Assembly: GCA_963786985.1 (NCBI GenBank) | Contig: CAWBBL010000020.1 | Location: 260,508 to 324,507, forward strand | Direction: 5' to 3' | Length of the DNA: 64,000 nt | Origin: Desertimonas sp963786985 | GTDB taxonomy: Bacteria > Actinomycetota > Acidimicrobiia > Acidimicrobiales > Ilumatobacteraceae | In this document: positions 52,155 to 60,721 of the stretch, in pieces | Layout: every line of letters starts with the position of its first letter | Position numbering within the stretch: the stretch's first letter is position 1 | The notes under the pieces: generated by a model | The model's input: the letters and a program-made list of their open reading frames with translations, nothing else | Databases searched by the model: none | Told to the model about the DNA's origin: nothing | Position numbers and translations under genes: made by a program

Positions 52155-53558
52155 ATGAGTACCACTTCTCCAGACCTGCTGATCGAGATCGATCGATCAC
52201 GGCGGCGCGGCCTGCGCGCCCAGATCGAAGGTGGGCTGCGCGATGCGATCAGCGCCGGTCGGCTCGCACCGGGCACGCCGCTGCCATCGACGCGTGCCCT
52301 GGCGTCCGACCTCGGTGTCACTCGCGGCGTCGTCGTCGGGGCCTATGACCAATTGCTCGCCGAGGGCTACCTCGTCGCCCGCCAGGGCGCCGGCACGGTG
52401 GTCAACTCGGCACCGATCGGCACCGACCGCGCTGTCGCCCGGGCGGCGCGACCGGCACCGGCAGTCATCGACTTTCGGCCGAGTGTGCCCGAGCTGTCGA
52501 CCTTCCCGAGAGCGGCATGGTTACGGGCCACGCGCACGGCCCTGCAGACGCTTCCCGATCGCTACTTCGGATACATCAATCCATGCGGTCTGCGGCAGCT
52601 GCGGATCGCCGTCGCCGAGTACCTCGGTCGGGTCCGCGGCGTCGTCGCCGACTCCGACCAGGTGGTGATCTGCAACGGCTTCGCGCACGGGCTCAGCCTC
52701 GTGGCCCGCCAATTGGTCGACACCGGGCACACGCCGATCGCGGTCGAGGATCCCGGCCACGACGCGCCGCGTGCCGAGCTGACCTGGCTCGGCGCCAGCT
52801 ATCACCCGGTGCCGGTCGATGGCGACGGCCTCATCGTCGACCAGTTGCGGCAGTCGGCGGCCAGGGCAGTCCTCGTAACACCCGCCCACCAGTACCCCAC
52901 CGGGGCCGTGTTGGCGCCGCCGCGCCGCCGCGCGATCATCGCCTGGGCGCGCGACGTCGACGGCTACGTGATCGAGGACGACTACGACGCCGAGTACCGC
53001 TACGACCGGCACCCGGTCGGGGCGATGCAAGGTCTCGCTCCGGATCGGGTGATCTACTGCGGAACGCTGTCGAAGAGCCTCGCTCCCGGACTGCGCCTGG
53101 GGTGGCTCGTGCTGCCGTCGCCGCTCGTCGCCCCGATCGCCGCCAGTCGCATGCTGACCGACCACGCGACGTCCGCCCCGGTGCAGGCGACGTTCGCTGA
53201 ATTCCTCGTCAACGGTGACCTCGATCGTCATCTGCGGCGGATGCGCCGGATCTACCGGGAGCGCCGCGACACGCTCGTCGCCGCCCTCGCCCGGTGGCTG
53301 CCCGACGCCACGATCAGCGGGATCGCCGCCGGACTGCACGTCCTCGTCACGCTTCCGCCGGGGCCGGACGAAGCGGCGCTCGAAGAGGCTGCCGGTGCTG
53401 CCGGGATCCGCATCTACCCGCTCGGCGGCCACCGCGTTGCGAGAACACCCGGGGCACCGGCGGAGATTCTCCTCGGCTATGGCGGTCTCGACCCGCCGGC
53501 GATCGAAGCAGGCGTGCAGATCCTGGCCGACGTCATCGCCAACGCCGGTCGCCGCTGA
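52155..53558 (+). CDS. MocR-family regulator (GntR HTH fused to aminotransferase)
   Basis: 467 residues. An N-terminal GntR winged helix (LRDAISAGRLAPGTPLPSTR, DLGVTRGVVVGAYDQLLAEG) is fused to a class I aminotransferase-like domain: GYINPCGLRQLRIAVAEYL, VEDPGHDAPRAEL, IEDDYDAEYRYDRHPVG and the PLP Lys in CGTLSKSLAPGLRLGW. MocR proteins sense PLP or amino compounds; PdxR regulates vitamin B6 genes. No pdx genes are adjacent. It reads into the nitroreductase-family gene 13 bp downstream. Confidence 0.9.
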   Translation: MSTTSPDLLIEIDRSRRRGLRAQIEGGLRDAISAGRLAPGTPLPSTRALASDLGVTRGVVVGAYDQLLAEGYLVARQGAGTVVNSAPIGTDRAVARAARPAPAVIDFRPSVPELSTFPRAAWLRATRTALQTLPDRYFGYINPCGLRQLRIAVAEYLGRVRGVVADSDQVVICNGFAHGLSLVARQLVDTGHTPIAVEDPGHDAPRAELTWLGASYHPVPVDGDGLIVDQLRQSAARAVLVTPAHQYPTGAVLAPPRRRAIIAWARDVDGYVIEDDYDAEYRYDRHPVGAMQGLAPDRVIYCGTLSKSLAPGLRLGWLVLPSPLVAPIAASRMLTDHATSAPVQATFAEFLVNGDLDRHLRRMRRIYRERRDTLVAALARWLPDATISGIAAGLHVLVTLPPGPDEAALEEAAGAAGIRIYPLGGHRVARTPGAPAEILLGYGGLDPPAIEAGVQILADVIANAGRR

Positions 53559-53571
53559 GTACGGTGCGCCC

Positions 53572-54018
53572 ATGACCGTCGATGGTGAGTACGAACCGAG
53601 TCCGACCGGTTGGGTGCGCGAGCAGGTCGCGGCCTACGAGCGCTCGGGCGGCCAGGAAGCCAACACGCTGCGCGACACCGGGCTGCCGGTGATCGTCGTC
53701 ACCACCCGCGGGAACAAGTCCGGGCTGATCCGCAAGACGCCGCTGATGCGCGTCGAACATGACGGCGAGTACGCCCTCGTCGCCTCGTACGGTGGCCGGC
53801 CGGCTCACCCCGTGTGGTACCACAACCTCAAGGCCGATCCGCGGGCGGTCACGATTCAGGACGGCCCTGAGCCCTTCGCCGTCGAGGTCACCGAGCTCGA
53901 CGGCGCGGAACGGGAGGCGTGGTGGGAGCGGGCCGTCGCCGCCTACCCGCCGTATCGCGAGTACCAGGCCAAGACCGACCGGCTGATCCCGGTCTTCAAG
54001 GCCACGCCCATCCGCTGA
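53572..54018 (+). CDS. deazaflavin (F420)-dependent nitroreductase-family protein
   Basis: 148 residues of the Ddn-like family: VIVVTTRGNKSGLIRKTPLMRV, YALVASYGGRPAHPVWYHNLKADP and the C-terminal YREYQAKTDRLIPVF. These split-barrel proteins bind F420 and reduce quinones or nitro compounds, or are uncharacterised. Its presence supports an F420-producing actinobacterium. A strong hairpin begins 4 bp after the stop. Confidence 0.9.
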   Translation: MTVDGEYEPSPTGWVREQVAAYERSGGQEANTLRDTGLPVIVVTTRGNKSGLIRKTPLMRVEHDGEYALVASYGGRPAHPVWYHNLKADPRAVTIQDGPEPFAVEVTELDGAEREAWWERAVAAYPPYREYQAKTDRLIPVFKATPIR

Positions 54019-54021
54019 TCC

Positions 54022-54075
54022 CCAACCGATGGGTGTCTAGGGGACCGTTCCGTCCCCAGAACACCCATCGGTTGG
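54022..54075 (+). terminator. large two-stage hairpin terminator
   Basis: CCAACCGATGGGTGT (54022-54036) pairs with ACACCCATCGGTTGG (54061-54075); inside, GGGGAC (54040-54045) pairs with GTCCCC (54052-54057). Four bases after a stop codon, it is the best terminator-like structure in the window. No U-run follows. The rest of the gap to 54264 holds nothing recognised. Confidence 0.65.
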
Positions 54076-54264
54076 CGGTGAGGGTCGAGATTGGGCGCTC
54101 CCCGCGTGGCGCGGGCGGCGCTCACCTGCAACGCTGGTAGCCGCCGTGGACGCCTTGGTGATCTCCTCGCCGGCCGAGGGATGGTGTCGACGTGGAGACC
54201 GCCGTCCCACGCCCGGACACTCCGGCGCTGATCGGCGCGGCCGTCCATCGAACCAAGGTCGGTC

Positions 54265-55246
54265 ATGATGGACGACGACTGGCGCCCCGCCGACGACGAG
54301 TGGCTGTTCGAACCGGAATACGAGTCGCCGCCCGGGCTCTGGTGGCAGCAGCCCGGGGCGATCCGCGCCGCCACTGCCGGAGCATGTGTGGTCGTGCTCG
54401 GCGTCTTCACCGTGATGATGTTCACGGGTGGCGGGGCGGACAGCACCGACAGCGACGATCGCCTGCCGGTGGTCCTGCCGGGCATCGCCACGACGGTGCC
54501 GCAGGTGTCGACGACACTGGCCCCGACCACGACACTGGCCGTGACGACGGCGTCCGTGACGACGTCGCCGTTTCCGTCGCCGGGTGTCGCACTCCCGATC
54601 CGGCCGCGCCCGGAGACGACGACGGTCACCACCGAGCCGCCGACGACGGAAGGCCCCGAGACCACCGTCGAGTCAGTGGCGACGGAACCGCCGACGACGA
54701 CCGAGCCGGAGCCGACGACCGAGCCAGGCACGACGACGACGAGTGAACCACGCCGGGCCGAGCCTCCGCTGACCGAACCGGCGACGACGGAGCCCGACAC
54801 GACGGAGCCGGAGACCACCGAACCGGAGACGACGGAGCCGGAGACGACGGAGCCGACCACGACGACGGAGTCGACGACGACCGAGCCGGAACCGACGACG
54901 ACCGAGCCGGAACCGACGACGACCGAGCCGGAACCGACGACGACCGAGCCGGAACCGACGACGACCGAGCCGGAACCGACGACGACCGAGCCGGAACCGA
55001 CGACGACCGAGCCGGAACCGACGACGACTGAGCCGGAACCGTCGACGACCACGACCGACGACAACGGAGCCGGAACCGTCGACGACGACGACAACGGAGC
55101 CGGATCCGTCGTCGACCACGACGTCGCCGACGTCGTCCACCTCCTCGACGTCCTCGACGTCCTCGACGTCCTCGACGTCGTCGACGTCCTCGACGTCGTC
55201 CACATCGTCGACGTCGTCGACGTCGTCGATTCCGCTCCCCGGGTGA
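54265..55246 (+). CDS. Thr/Glu/Pro-rich membrane-anchored surface protein (frame change near 55057)
   Basis: About 326 residues. The N-terminus (DDDWRPADDEWLFEPEYESP, PGLWWQQPGAIRAATAG) and one helix (CVVVLGVFTVMMFTGGG) parallel the protein at 47.4-48.9 kb: acidic start, WW, membrane helix, Thr-rich exterior. The tail has eight EPEPTTT blocks. At about 55057 one extra base appears; the shifted frame reads TTTEPEPSTTTTTEPDPSS, then STSSTSS repeats and stops at 55246, while the unshifted frame becomes Asp/Val-rich, which is unlikely. A mucin-like stalk, probably glycosylated. Confidence 0.65.
54883..55050. repeat. eight tandem 21-bp repeats (EPEPTTT blocks)
   Basis: The 21-bp unit GAGCCGGAACCGACGACGAC plus C is repeated seven times, with an eighth copy that varies (one serine codon). 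It codes for EPEPTTT blocks in the surface protein. Units are multiples of three, so copy changes alter length but not frame. Confidence 0.85.
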
Positions 55247-55269
55247 CTTGGCGACCAGAATGAACGGCC

Positions 55270-55953
55270 ATGCGTGGTGGACACGGCATCGTGGTGGGCG
55301 TCAACGAACGAGTGCAGAACCTCGACATCGAGGTGTTGTCCGACCACTGGTACGTCCTGCGCAAAGCAACGTTCGACTATCTGCATCGTGATGGGACCCG
55401 GACTCGCGAGGTGCGCGAGGCCTACGACCGGGGCAACGGCGTCGTCATCCTGCTCCACGACCCGGCGGCGGGAACGGTCCTGCTCACCCGGCAGTTCCGC
55501 TTGCCGATCTTCCTCAACGGACATCGTGACGGGATGCTGATCGAGGCCGCCGCCGGGCTCCTCGATGGCGACGACGCCGAGACCGCCGTGCGTCGAGAGG
55601 CCGAAGAGGAGAGCGGCGTGCGCGTCGGCGAGGTCGAGCGGCTCTTCGAACTGTTCATGAGCCCTGGATCGGTCACCGAACGGGTGACGTTCTTCGCCGC
55701 CACCTACGCGCACGATCAGCGGGTGTCATCTGGCGGTGGCCTGATCCATGAAGGAGAGGACATCGAGGTTCTCGAGCTGACGCTCGACGATGCTCTGGAG
55801 ATGGTCGAGCGCGGCGAGATCGTCGACGGCAAGACCGTCCTCCTCCTGCAGTGGGCCGCCTTGCGTCGCGCCGCCTCAGTTCCGAGTCGCCGCGATCACG
55901 AGACACTCGAACGGAGCGACGAGGCTGCCATCGGGTTGGGTGAACGGCTGTAG
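55270..55953 (+). CDS. NUDIX hydrolase, NudK-like GDP-sugar pyrophosphatase
   Basis: 227 residues. The Nudix box GLLDGDDAETAVRREAEEES continues to GVRVG and fits the G-x5-E-x7-RE-x2-EE-x-G pattern. DIEVLSDHWYVLRKATFDY and FELFMSPGSVTERVTFFAA match NudK, which hydrolyses GDP-mannose. GDP-L-fucose-type substrates are possible. NudK homologues start close to NERVQNL, so a GTG at 55291 may be the real start. The last 30 residues overlap the convergent methyltransferase by 78 bp and look unnatural, hinting at another late frame error. Confidence 0.85.
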   Translation: MRGGHGIVVGVNERVQNLDIEVLSDHWYVLRKATFDYLHRDGTRTREVREAYDRGNGVVILLHDPAAGTVLLTRQFRLPIFLNGHRDGMLIEAAAGLLDGDDAETAVRREAEEESGVRVGEVERLFELFMSPGSVTERVTFFAATYAHDQRVSSGGGLIHEGEDIEVLELTLDDALEMVERGEIVDGKTVLLLQWAALRRAASVPSRRDHETLERSDEAAIGLGERL

Positions 55954-56688
55954 CACGTCCACGGCTTCGTCGCGCAGCTGGCGGTACGTCGTCGCGCTGA
56001 TCCGTTCGACGAGCGGGGTGCTCTCGACCTCGGTCGTCACGGCCGCGTCGACGGACGGCGCACGGTACGAGCCGACGACGGAGCGGCGCACACCGATGCG
56101 CAGCCCGGCGGACTCGAACAGATTGGTCAGCTCACCGAGATCCCCACACACGAAGTACGCCGTGAGCAGCGAGATCGCCTCTGGGCCGGCGATCCGGCCA
56201 GCAAGCTCGACGAACGGCTTGAACATCACCTGGGCGTCGAGGGCGCTGGGGACGACGACTGCCACCGTGCCGCCGGGCGACACGACCCGCGCCATCTCGC
56301 CGAGTGCCCTCGGGCGGTCGGCGAAGAACATCAGGGCCATCTGGCAGAGCACGGTGTCGAACGCCCGATCGGCGAATGGCAGCCTCATCGCGTCGCCCTG
56401 CCGCCACTCGATGTCGGGTCGAACGCGGCCGGCGACGGTGAGCATCGCCTCGTTGAGATCGAGACCGACGACCGTGCCTGGCGGACCGACGAGGTCGGCG
56501 GCGGTGCGGGCGACGATGCCCGTACCACAGGCGACGTCGAGCACGTCGTGACCCTCGGCCACTCCGGCGACCTCGCACAGGATCGGCGCCCACTGGGCGA
56601 AGAAGCCGGGAACGAACGCCGCCTCGTAGCGTTCGGCGGCCTCGATCGGGATCTGGAACGACTCGGTGGGACCGGCAGTGGATGTCAT
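55876..56688 (-). CDS. class I SAM-dependent methyltransferase (UbiE-like)
   Basis: 270 residues. VLDVACGTGIVARTAADLVG (motif I), VVGLDLNEAMLTVAGR, WRQGDAMRLPFADRAFDTVL and ARVVSPGGTVAVVV are the classical motifs. Resembles UbiE/COQ5-type small-molecule methyltransferases. ATG at 56688 chosen; longer frames add an atypical His/Arg leader. Converges with the Nudix gene. Confidence 0.87.
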   Translation of the reverse strand: MTSTAGPTESFQIPIEAAERYEAAFVPGFFAQWAPILCEVAGVAEGHDVLDVACGTGIVARTAADLVGPPGTVVGLDLNEAMLTVAGRVRPDIEWRQGDAMRLPFADRAFDTVLCQMALMFFADRPRALGEMARVVSPGGTVAVVVPSALDAQVMFKPFVELAGRIAGPEAISLLTAYFVCGDLGELTNLFESAGLRIGVRRSVVGSYRAPSVDAAVTTEVESTPLVERISATTYRQLRDEAVDVLQPFTQPDGSLVAPFECLVIAATRN

Positions 56689-56758
56689 ACGGCGATGGTG
56701 CGCACCGCCCGACCGATCGAGCATCGGTCAAATGACCCACTGATCGTTCGGATTCAGG

Positions 56759-58418
56759 TCATGGCCTGCCGGCGCCGGCCATGGAACCAGCGGCGAAGGC
56801 CGCTGCCGCAGCGCGGTTGCGCAGGTTGAGCTTGCTCAGGATGCGGCTGACGTGGTGGGCGGCCGTCTTGCGGCTGACGAACAGCCGGGCGGCGATCTCT
56901 TCGTTGGACAAGCCGTGGCTGAGCAGTGCCAGCACTTCCTGTTCGCGGGAAGTGAGCACGTCGATCCCCTTCCGGCCGGGTCGTGTGGCCACGCCCAGGA
57001 CGCGCAGGAAGGCAGCGACCCGATCGGCGTCGCGAGCCGCGCCGAGCCGCACGAACCCGTCGAGTGCTCGGTCGGCGTGGCGGATTGCGAGCCGTGGCTG
57101 ACTGCCGCCATGGACGTTGGCGAGCGCGAAGTGGGCACGGGCCGCCTCGAACGGCGCGGCGAGGTCGTTGAAGCGGCGGGCCGCGTCCTCGAGGCAGGCG
57201 ACCGCCGACTCCTTGTCGCCGGAAGCGTCGGCGACCCGACCTCGAGCGGCGAGCGACACGGCGGCGAGGCGGTCGTCTCGGTCGCCCGCGACTTCGGTGA
57301 GGCGGGTCATCGATTCAGCGGCCGCAGGCAGGTCTCCGACGGCCAACTGGGCGTCGACAAGCAGGTCCAGTGCTGTCGCCAGAACGACCCGTTGTTGTTC
57401 GATGACCCGCCACCGATGCTCGAGCAAGCGACTCGCCGCGGCTCCGTCGCCACGGGCGAGGAGTAACGCCGCGGCCGACAAGGTGACGTCTGCCGCCGCC
57501 TCGGTGCTCCCGCCGATCTCGTCGAGCAGTGTGGCGGCGTCCTCGAGACGTCCCTGGCGGACGCGGAGATCGGCGAGCCGGCTGCAGTGCCTTGCGGTGC
57601 AGGCTGGGGCACGTGTCAGCGGTCATCCGCACGCCGACGCTGAGCTCGCGTTCGGCGTCGTCCCAGCGGCCGGCGCTGATCAGCACGCTGCCGTAGTGGA
57701 TGCGGCATTCGGCGTACAGGAACGGGCAGCCGTAGGCCTCGACGAAGCGGTCGGCGACCCGACACCATTGGGCGGCCCGCTCGGTGTCGCCCGCCAACGC
57801 GCAGGCCGTGAGCATGTCGCAGCACGTGTACACGACGGTCTGGAGATCGGATGGTTCGCCGCCGAGGGCCGCGGCCATCGACTCGTCGATCAGCGCGAAC
57901 CCCCGTTCCGTTTCGCCTTGGCCGACGCTGATCAGCCCGAGCTGGGACGCGGCCACGAGCTCGAGGTTGACGTCGCCAACGTGACGGGCGAGGTCGAGGG
58001 CCCGCTCGGTCAGCGCCGCGGCGGCGTCGAGGTCGGTCATCCGATACGCCCGAGTGAGCCAGGCCCAGGCGTGTGGCGGGCCTGGCTCGACGGACTCGAG
58101 CAGCCGCTCGGCGCGGGCGATCCACCCGTTGGCCGCGGCAAAGTTGTCGAAGTTGGCCTTGTACGTGATCGCCAGCCACAGCGCGCAGTCGACTGCACCG
58201 ACGGCATCTGCCGAGTTGCGGAACAGCCCGTAGGCGACGGTGCTCTGATCGACGCTCGCCTGGTTCTCGCCCAACCACCACAGCGCCCGCGCCAAGCCGA
58301 GACGAGCCGACGCGGTGTCGCCTTCGCCGATCGACGCCTCGAAGCATGCCCGGGCTTCGGCCCACCTGCCGGCGTCGAGAGCCGCCTCGCCACGCGCCGC
58401 GGTGTCGATCGAGGTCAC
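56759..58418 (-). CDS. LuxR-type regulator with TPR-like repeats (frameshift near 57585)
   Basis: About 552 residues when joined. A long helical-repeat region (ALDAGRWAEARACFEASIGE, GLARALWWLGENQASVDQST and similar units) ends in a LuxR/GerE helix-turn-helix: LTSREQEVLALLSHGLSNEE, IAARLFVSRKTAAHHVSRIL. No ATPase domain is present, unlike most large LuxR proteins of this kind. The frame breaks near 57585 (HRKALCSRLADLRVRQGRLED expected in parts). The GTG start at 58418 overlaps the stop of the tail-tube-like gene by 4 bp, coupling the two. Confidence 0.8.
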
Positions 58419-58852
58419 ACGCCCACGCGCTGCAGGCGGTCACAGGCCAGCGTGACGGTCTCCATCAGCACCTCGCCGGAACCGGCCTGCAGCGCGCTGA
58501 TTTCGACCTTCGATGGCCAGGCGTTCTCCAAGTGATAACGGGCGACAGGCTTGCCGGACGCGTCGTACATCTCCAGGGTGGCGTTGCGCTTGGCGTCGCC
58601 GGCGCGAGCGTTGACGACCGAGTCGTGCCACGTGGCCACTTGCAGATCAGCGGTGAAGCCCCGCCGCAGGGTGACGGTGGGCGGGGTGCGCTTCCCCGGC
58701 AACTTCTTCAGCAATGCTCCGATGGCATCGTCCGGTTCCTCGCTGAGGATGCCGACGAGCGCCGAGAACGCGGCAATCTCGACGCCGTCGATGGTCAGGG
58801 AGAACCGCGCCGGTGCGATCGCCGCGCTTGACGCGGAACGGGCTGGGGGCAT
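58415..58852 (-). CDS. contractile-tail tube protein-like (phage T4 gp19 family)
   Basis: 145 residues. RFSLTIDGVEIAAFSALVGI, the basic TVTLRRGFTADLQVATWHDS, RNATLEMYDASGKPVARYHL, ENAWPSKVEISALQAGSGEV and LMETVTLACDRLQRV follow the gp19-type tail-tube pattern shared by phage tails, R-pyocins and extracellular contractile injection systems. A tube protein polymerises as hexameric rings. No sheath, baseplate, spike or AAA gene is next to it, so it is an orphan here or the edge of a scattered system. Strong GGAGGTG site before ATG 58852. Confidence 0.75.
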   Translation of the reverse strand: MPPARSASSAAIAPARFSLTIDGVEIAAFSALVGILSEEPDDAIGALLKKLPGKRTPPTVTLRRGFTADLQVATWHDSVVNARAGDAKRNATLEMYDASGKPVARYHLENAWPSKVEISALQAGSGEVLMETVTLACDRLQRVGV

Positions 58853-58990
58853 GTCGTCACCTCCGGAGCGGTGCCAGTCGAGCCGGGCACGGAAACCGTA
58901 ATGCTCCCGGCGAGGTGGCGCCGCCCAGTTACTGCCCACGCCGGGACGCCCGGGATCACCCAGCAGCACCGTCGGGAACGTCACAATGGA

Positions 58991-59368
58991 TTGATCGACG
59001 AATCGCCAGATCGATCCCGGTGGTGGGTCGCGGCCGACGACGGCGAGGAGCCGGACTATCGGTTCACGCTGGCCAACGAGCGGACGTTCCTGGCCTGGGT
59101 GCGCACGGCACTCGGACTGCTCGCCGGCGGGGTTGCCGTGCGCCAGCTCGTCGACCCGTTCGACGTCGCCAAGGCCACGACGGCGCTGGCGTTGCTGGCG
59201 GTCGGCTGCAGTGTGGTGCTGGTCGTCGGCGGGTACCTGCGCTGGGTGGCGGTGCAACGAGCGATCCGCCGCGGCGACGATCTTCCAGCGGCGCGTTTGG
59301 TCCCGGTGGTCGCCGCCGCCTTCGGGTTGATCGCCGTCGTCTCGTTCGTGCTGATCGCCGCGGGATGA
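58991..59368 (+). CDS. DUF202 membrane protein 1
   Basis: 125 residues with a TTG start (no better start in frame). The DUF202 hallmark FTLANERTFLAWVRTALGLL is followed by three membrane segments (TALALLAVGCSVVLVVGGYL, VVAAAFGLIAVVSFVLIAA). The family (YidH in E. coli) has no proven role. Overlaps the second DUF202 gene by 4 bp (ATGA). Confidence 0.82.
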   Translation: MIDESPDRSRWWVAADDGEEPDYRFTLANERTFLAWVRTALGLLAGGVAVRQLVDPFDVAKATTALALLAVGCSVVLVVGGYLRWVAVQRAIRRGDDLPAARLVPVVAAAFGLIAVVSFVLIAAG

Positions 59369-59661
59369 ATTCGTCCGCTGGTCTCCAGGCCGAGCGAACG
59401 GTGCTGGCGTGGACGAGGACGCTGTTGCTCAGCGCCGCCGTCGCCGCGCTCATCGCCCGTACCGCCGACTCCGGGTTCGAGCGTGGTGTCGCCGTCGGCC
59501 TCGCGGCGCTCGGTCTGGCGCTCGCCGCGCTGACTGCGACGCGGCGGCGACGCGGCATCATCACCGGCGATTCGGTGGCGATGGCGCCGACCGGGACCTT
59601 CGGGTTGTTGGTCACCGCCTTCGCCGTGCTCACCACCGCCGGGGTCGTCGTGATCCTCTAG
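59365..59661 (+). CDS. DUF202 membrane protein 2
   Basis: 98 residues. LQAERTVLAWTRTLLLSAAV is the DUF202 signature, with three short hydrophobic segments following. The tandem pair (YidH/YidG-like) overlapping by ATGA is common in actinobacteria and suggests a heteromeric membrane protein. Confidence 0.85.
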   Translation: MNSSAGLQAERTVLAWTRTLLLSAAVAALIARTADSGFERGVAVGLAALGLALAALTATRRRRGIITGDSVAMAPTGTFGLLVTAFAVLTTAGVVVIL

Positions 59662-59844
59662 CCGGTCGGCGTGACACCGCAGGTCACCAGGACATTCAGA
59701 CTTCCCTCAGACCACCCCCGTACGTTCGATCCCGACCCCCATGCTCCTGACGGGCAACGTGGCCGGCACCGAGGTTTGCGGCGGATGAGACCTCGGCGCC
59801 GGCCACCGGCGACCCGGCGCGGCAGGGGGCGTAGCGTTCCCCCG

Positions 59845-60405
59845 GTGCGGGCCGACGACGAACTCCCGGCGGGGGACTTCGCCGCGTGGGTTGCCGCGTT
59901 CCGGACGGCGTTGGACGGCGAGGGCCAGTCCGATGTGCCGTGCGACGGTTGCACGGCGTGTTGCTCGTCGAGCCAGTTCGTCCACATCGGCCCCGATGAG
60001 ACGGACACACTCGCCCACATTCCCGCTGAGTTGCAGTTCCCCGCTCCGGGTCGGCCGGCCGGCCACGTCGTCCTCGGCTACGACGACCGCGGTTGCTGTC
60101 CGATGTTGACCGCCGACGGTTGTTCGATCTACGAGCATCGCCCACGGACGTGCCGCGCCTACGACTGTCGCGTGTTCGCCGCCGCCGGCGTCGCCGTCGA
60201 CCCGGACAACGAGGCCCTCGCCGCTCGGGTCCGGCGCTGGCGATTCACGTACCCGACGGACGACGACCGGCGCCTGCAGGACATCGTGCAGGGCGCGGCG
60301 GACGACCTCGCCGGCGACCGGACGCCCAGCACTCCGGCGTCGATCGCCGTTCGCGCGGTCGAGATTGCGGTGCGCCACTCGGTTTCCGCGCCGCCCGGTG
60401 CGTAG
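59845..60405 (+). CDS. YkgJ-family CxxCxxCC cysteine-cluster protein
   Basis: 186 residues from GTG 59845. The Cys cluster VPCDGCTACCSSSQF and later CCPMLTADGCSIYEHRPRTC, RAYDCRVF are the hallmark of the family, which probably binds zinc or an Fe-S cluster. Function unproven. Longer upstream frames are Arg-rich and non-coding in appearance. Confidence 0.88.
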   Translation: MRADDELPAGDFAAWVAAFRTALDGEGQSDVPCDGCTACCSSSQFVHIGPDETDTLAHIPAELQFPAPGRPAGHVVLGYDDRGCCPMLTADGCSIYEHRPRTCRAYDCRVFAAAGVAVDPDNEALAARVRRWRFTYPTDDDRRLQDIVQGAADDLAGDRTPSTPASIAVRAVEIAVRHSVSAPPGA

Positions 60406-60415
60406 AGTGCGCCCC

Positions 60416-60703
60416 GTGTTGATCCTTGCCCTGATCTCGTTCGGAATGATGATTGGCGCTGTCGCCCAGTGGGTGACGGGGCGTGACGGCCCCGGCATCG
60501 ACTGGTCGCTCGCTCTCGTTGCCGGCCTCGTCGGATCGTTCGTCGGCGGACTGCTGTTCAGCCTCATCGCCGGCGACGGCTTGAGCGTGCGCCCGAGCGG
60601 CCTGATCGGCTCGTTCATCGGCGCGGTGATCATCACCGCCGGTTGGAAGTGGTGGCAGTCGCGGTCGAACACGTCAGCGGCGCCGGCGGCGCGCCGCCGC
60701 TGA
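60416..60703 (+). CDS. GlsB/YeaQ/YmgE-family small membrane protein
   Basis: 95 residues. Three membrane helices with Gly-rich packing: ILALISFGMMIGAVAQWVTG, LALVAGLVGSFVGGLLFSLI, GLIGSFIGAVIITAGWKWW. This is the transglycosylase-associated (YeaQ/YmgE) family, often stress-induced. GTG start at 60416, 10 bp after the previous stop. Confidence 0.85.
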   Translation: MLILALISFGMMIGAVAQWVTGRDGPGIDWSLALVAGLVGSFVGGLLFSLIAGDGLSVRPSGLIGSFIGAVIITAGWKWWQSRSNTSAAPAARRR

Positions 60704-60721
60704 CCCGCTGGCGTCGTCCGG

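Noticed and set aside
52155..53558. MocR gene as the regulator of the moc-like operon
   Set aside because: The family name is historical. The gene lies 25 kb away, has no shared operator, and MocR proteins usually act on adjacent genes. The palindromes at 26917-26951 look like LacI sites.
54883..55050. Evenly spaced repeats that could suggest a CRISPR array
   Set aside because: Units of 21 bp are contiguous with no spacers and code for a protein repeat in frame.
54673..55713. Long minus-strand frame rich in Arg, Leu and Gly over the 21-bp repeats
   Set aside because: Antisense of the EPEPTTT repeats and the Nudix gene; no family features and it runs across two well-supported plus-strand genes.
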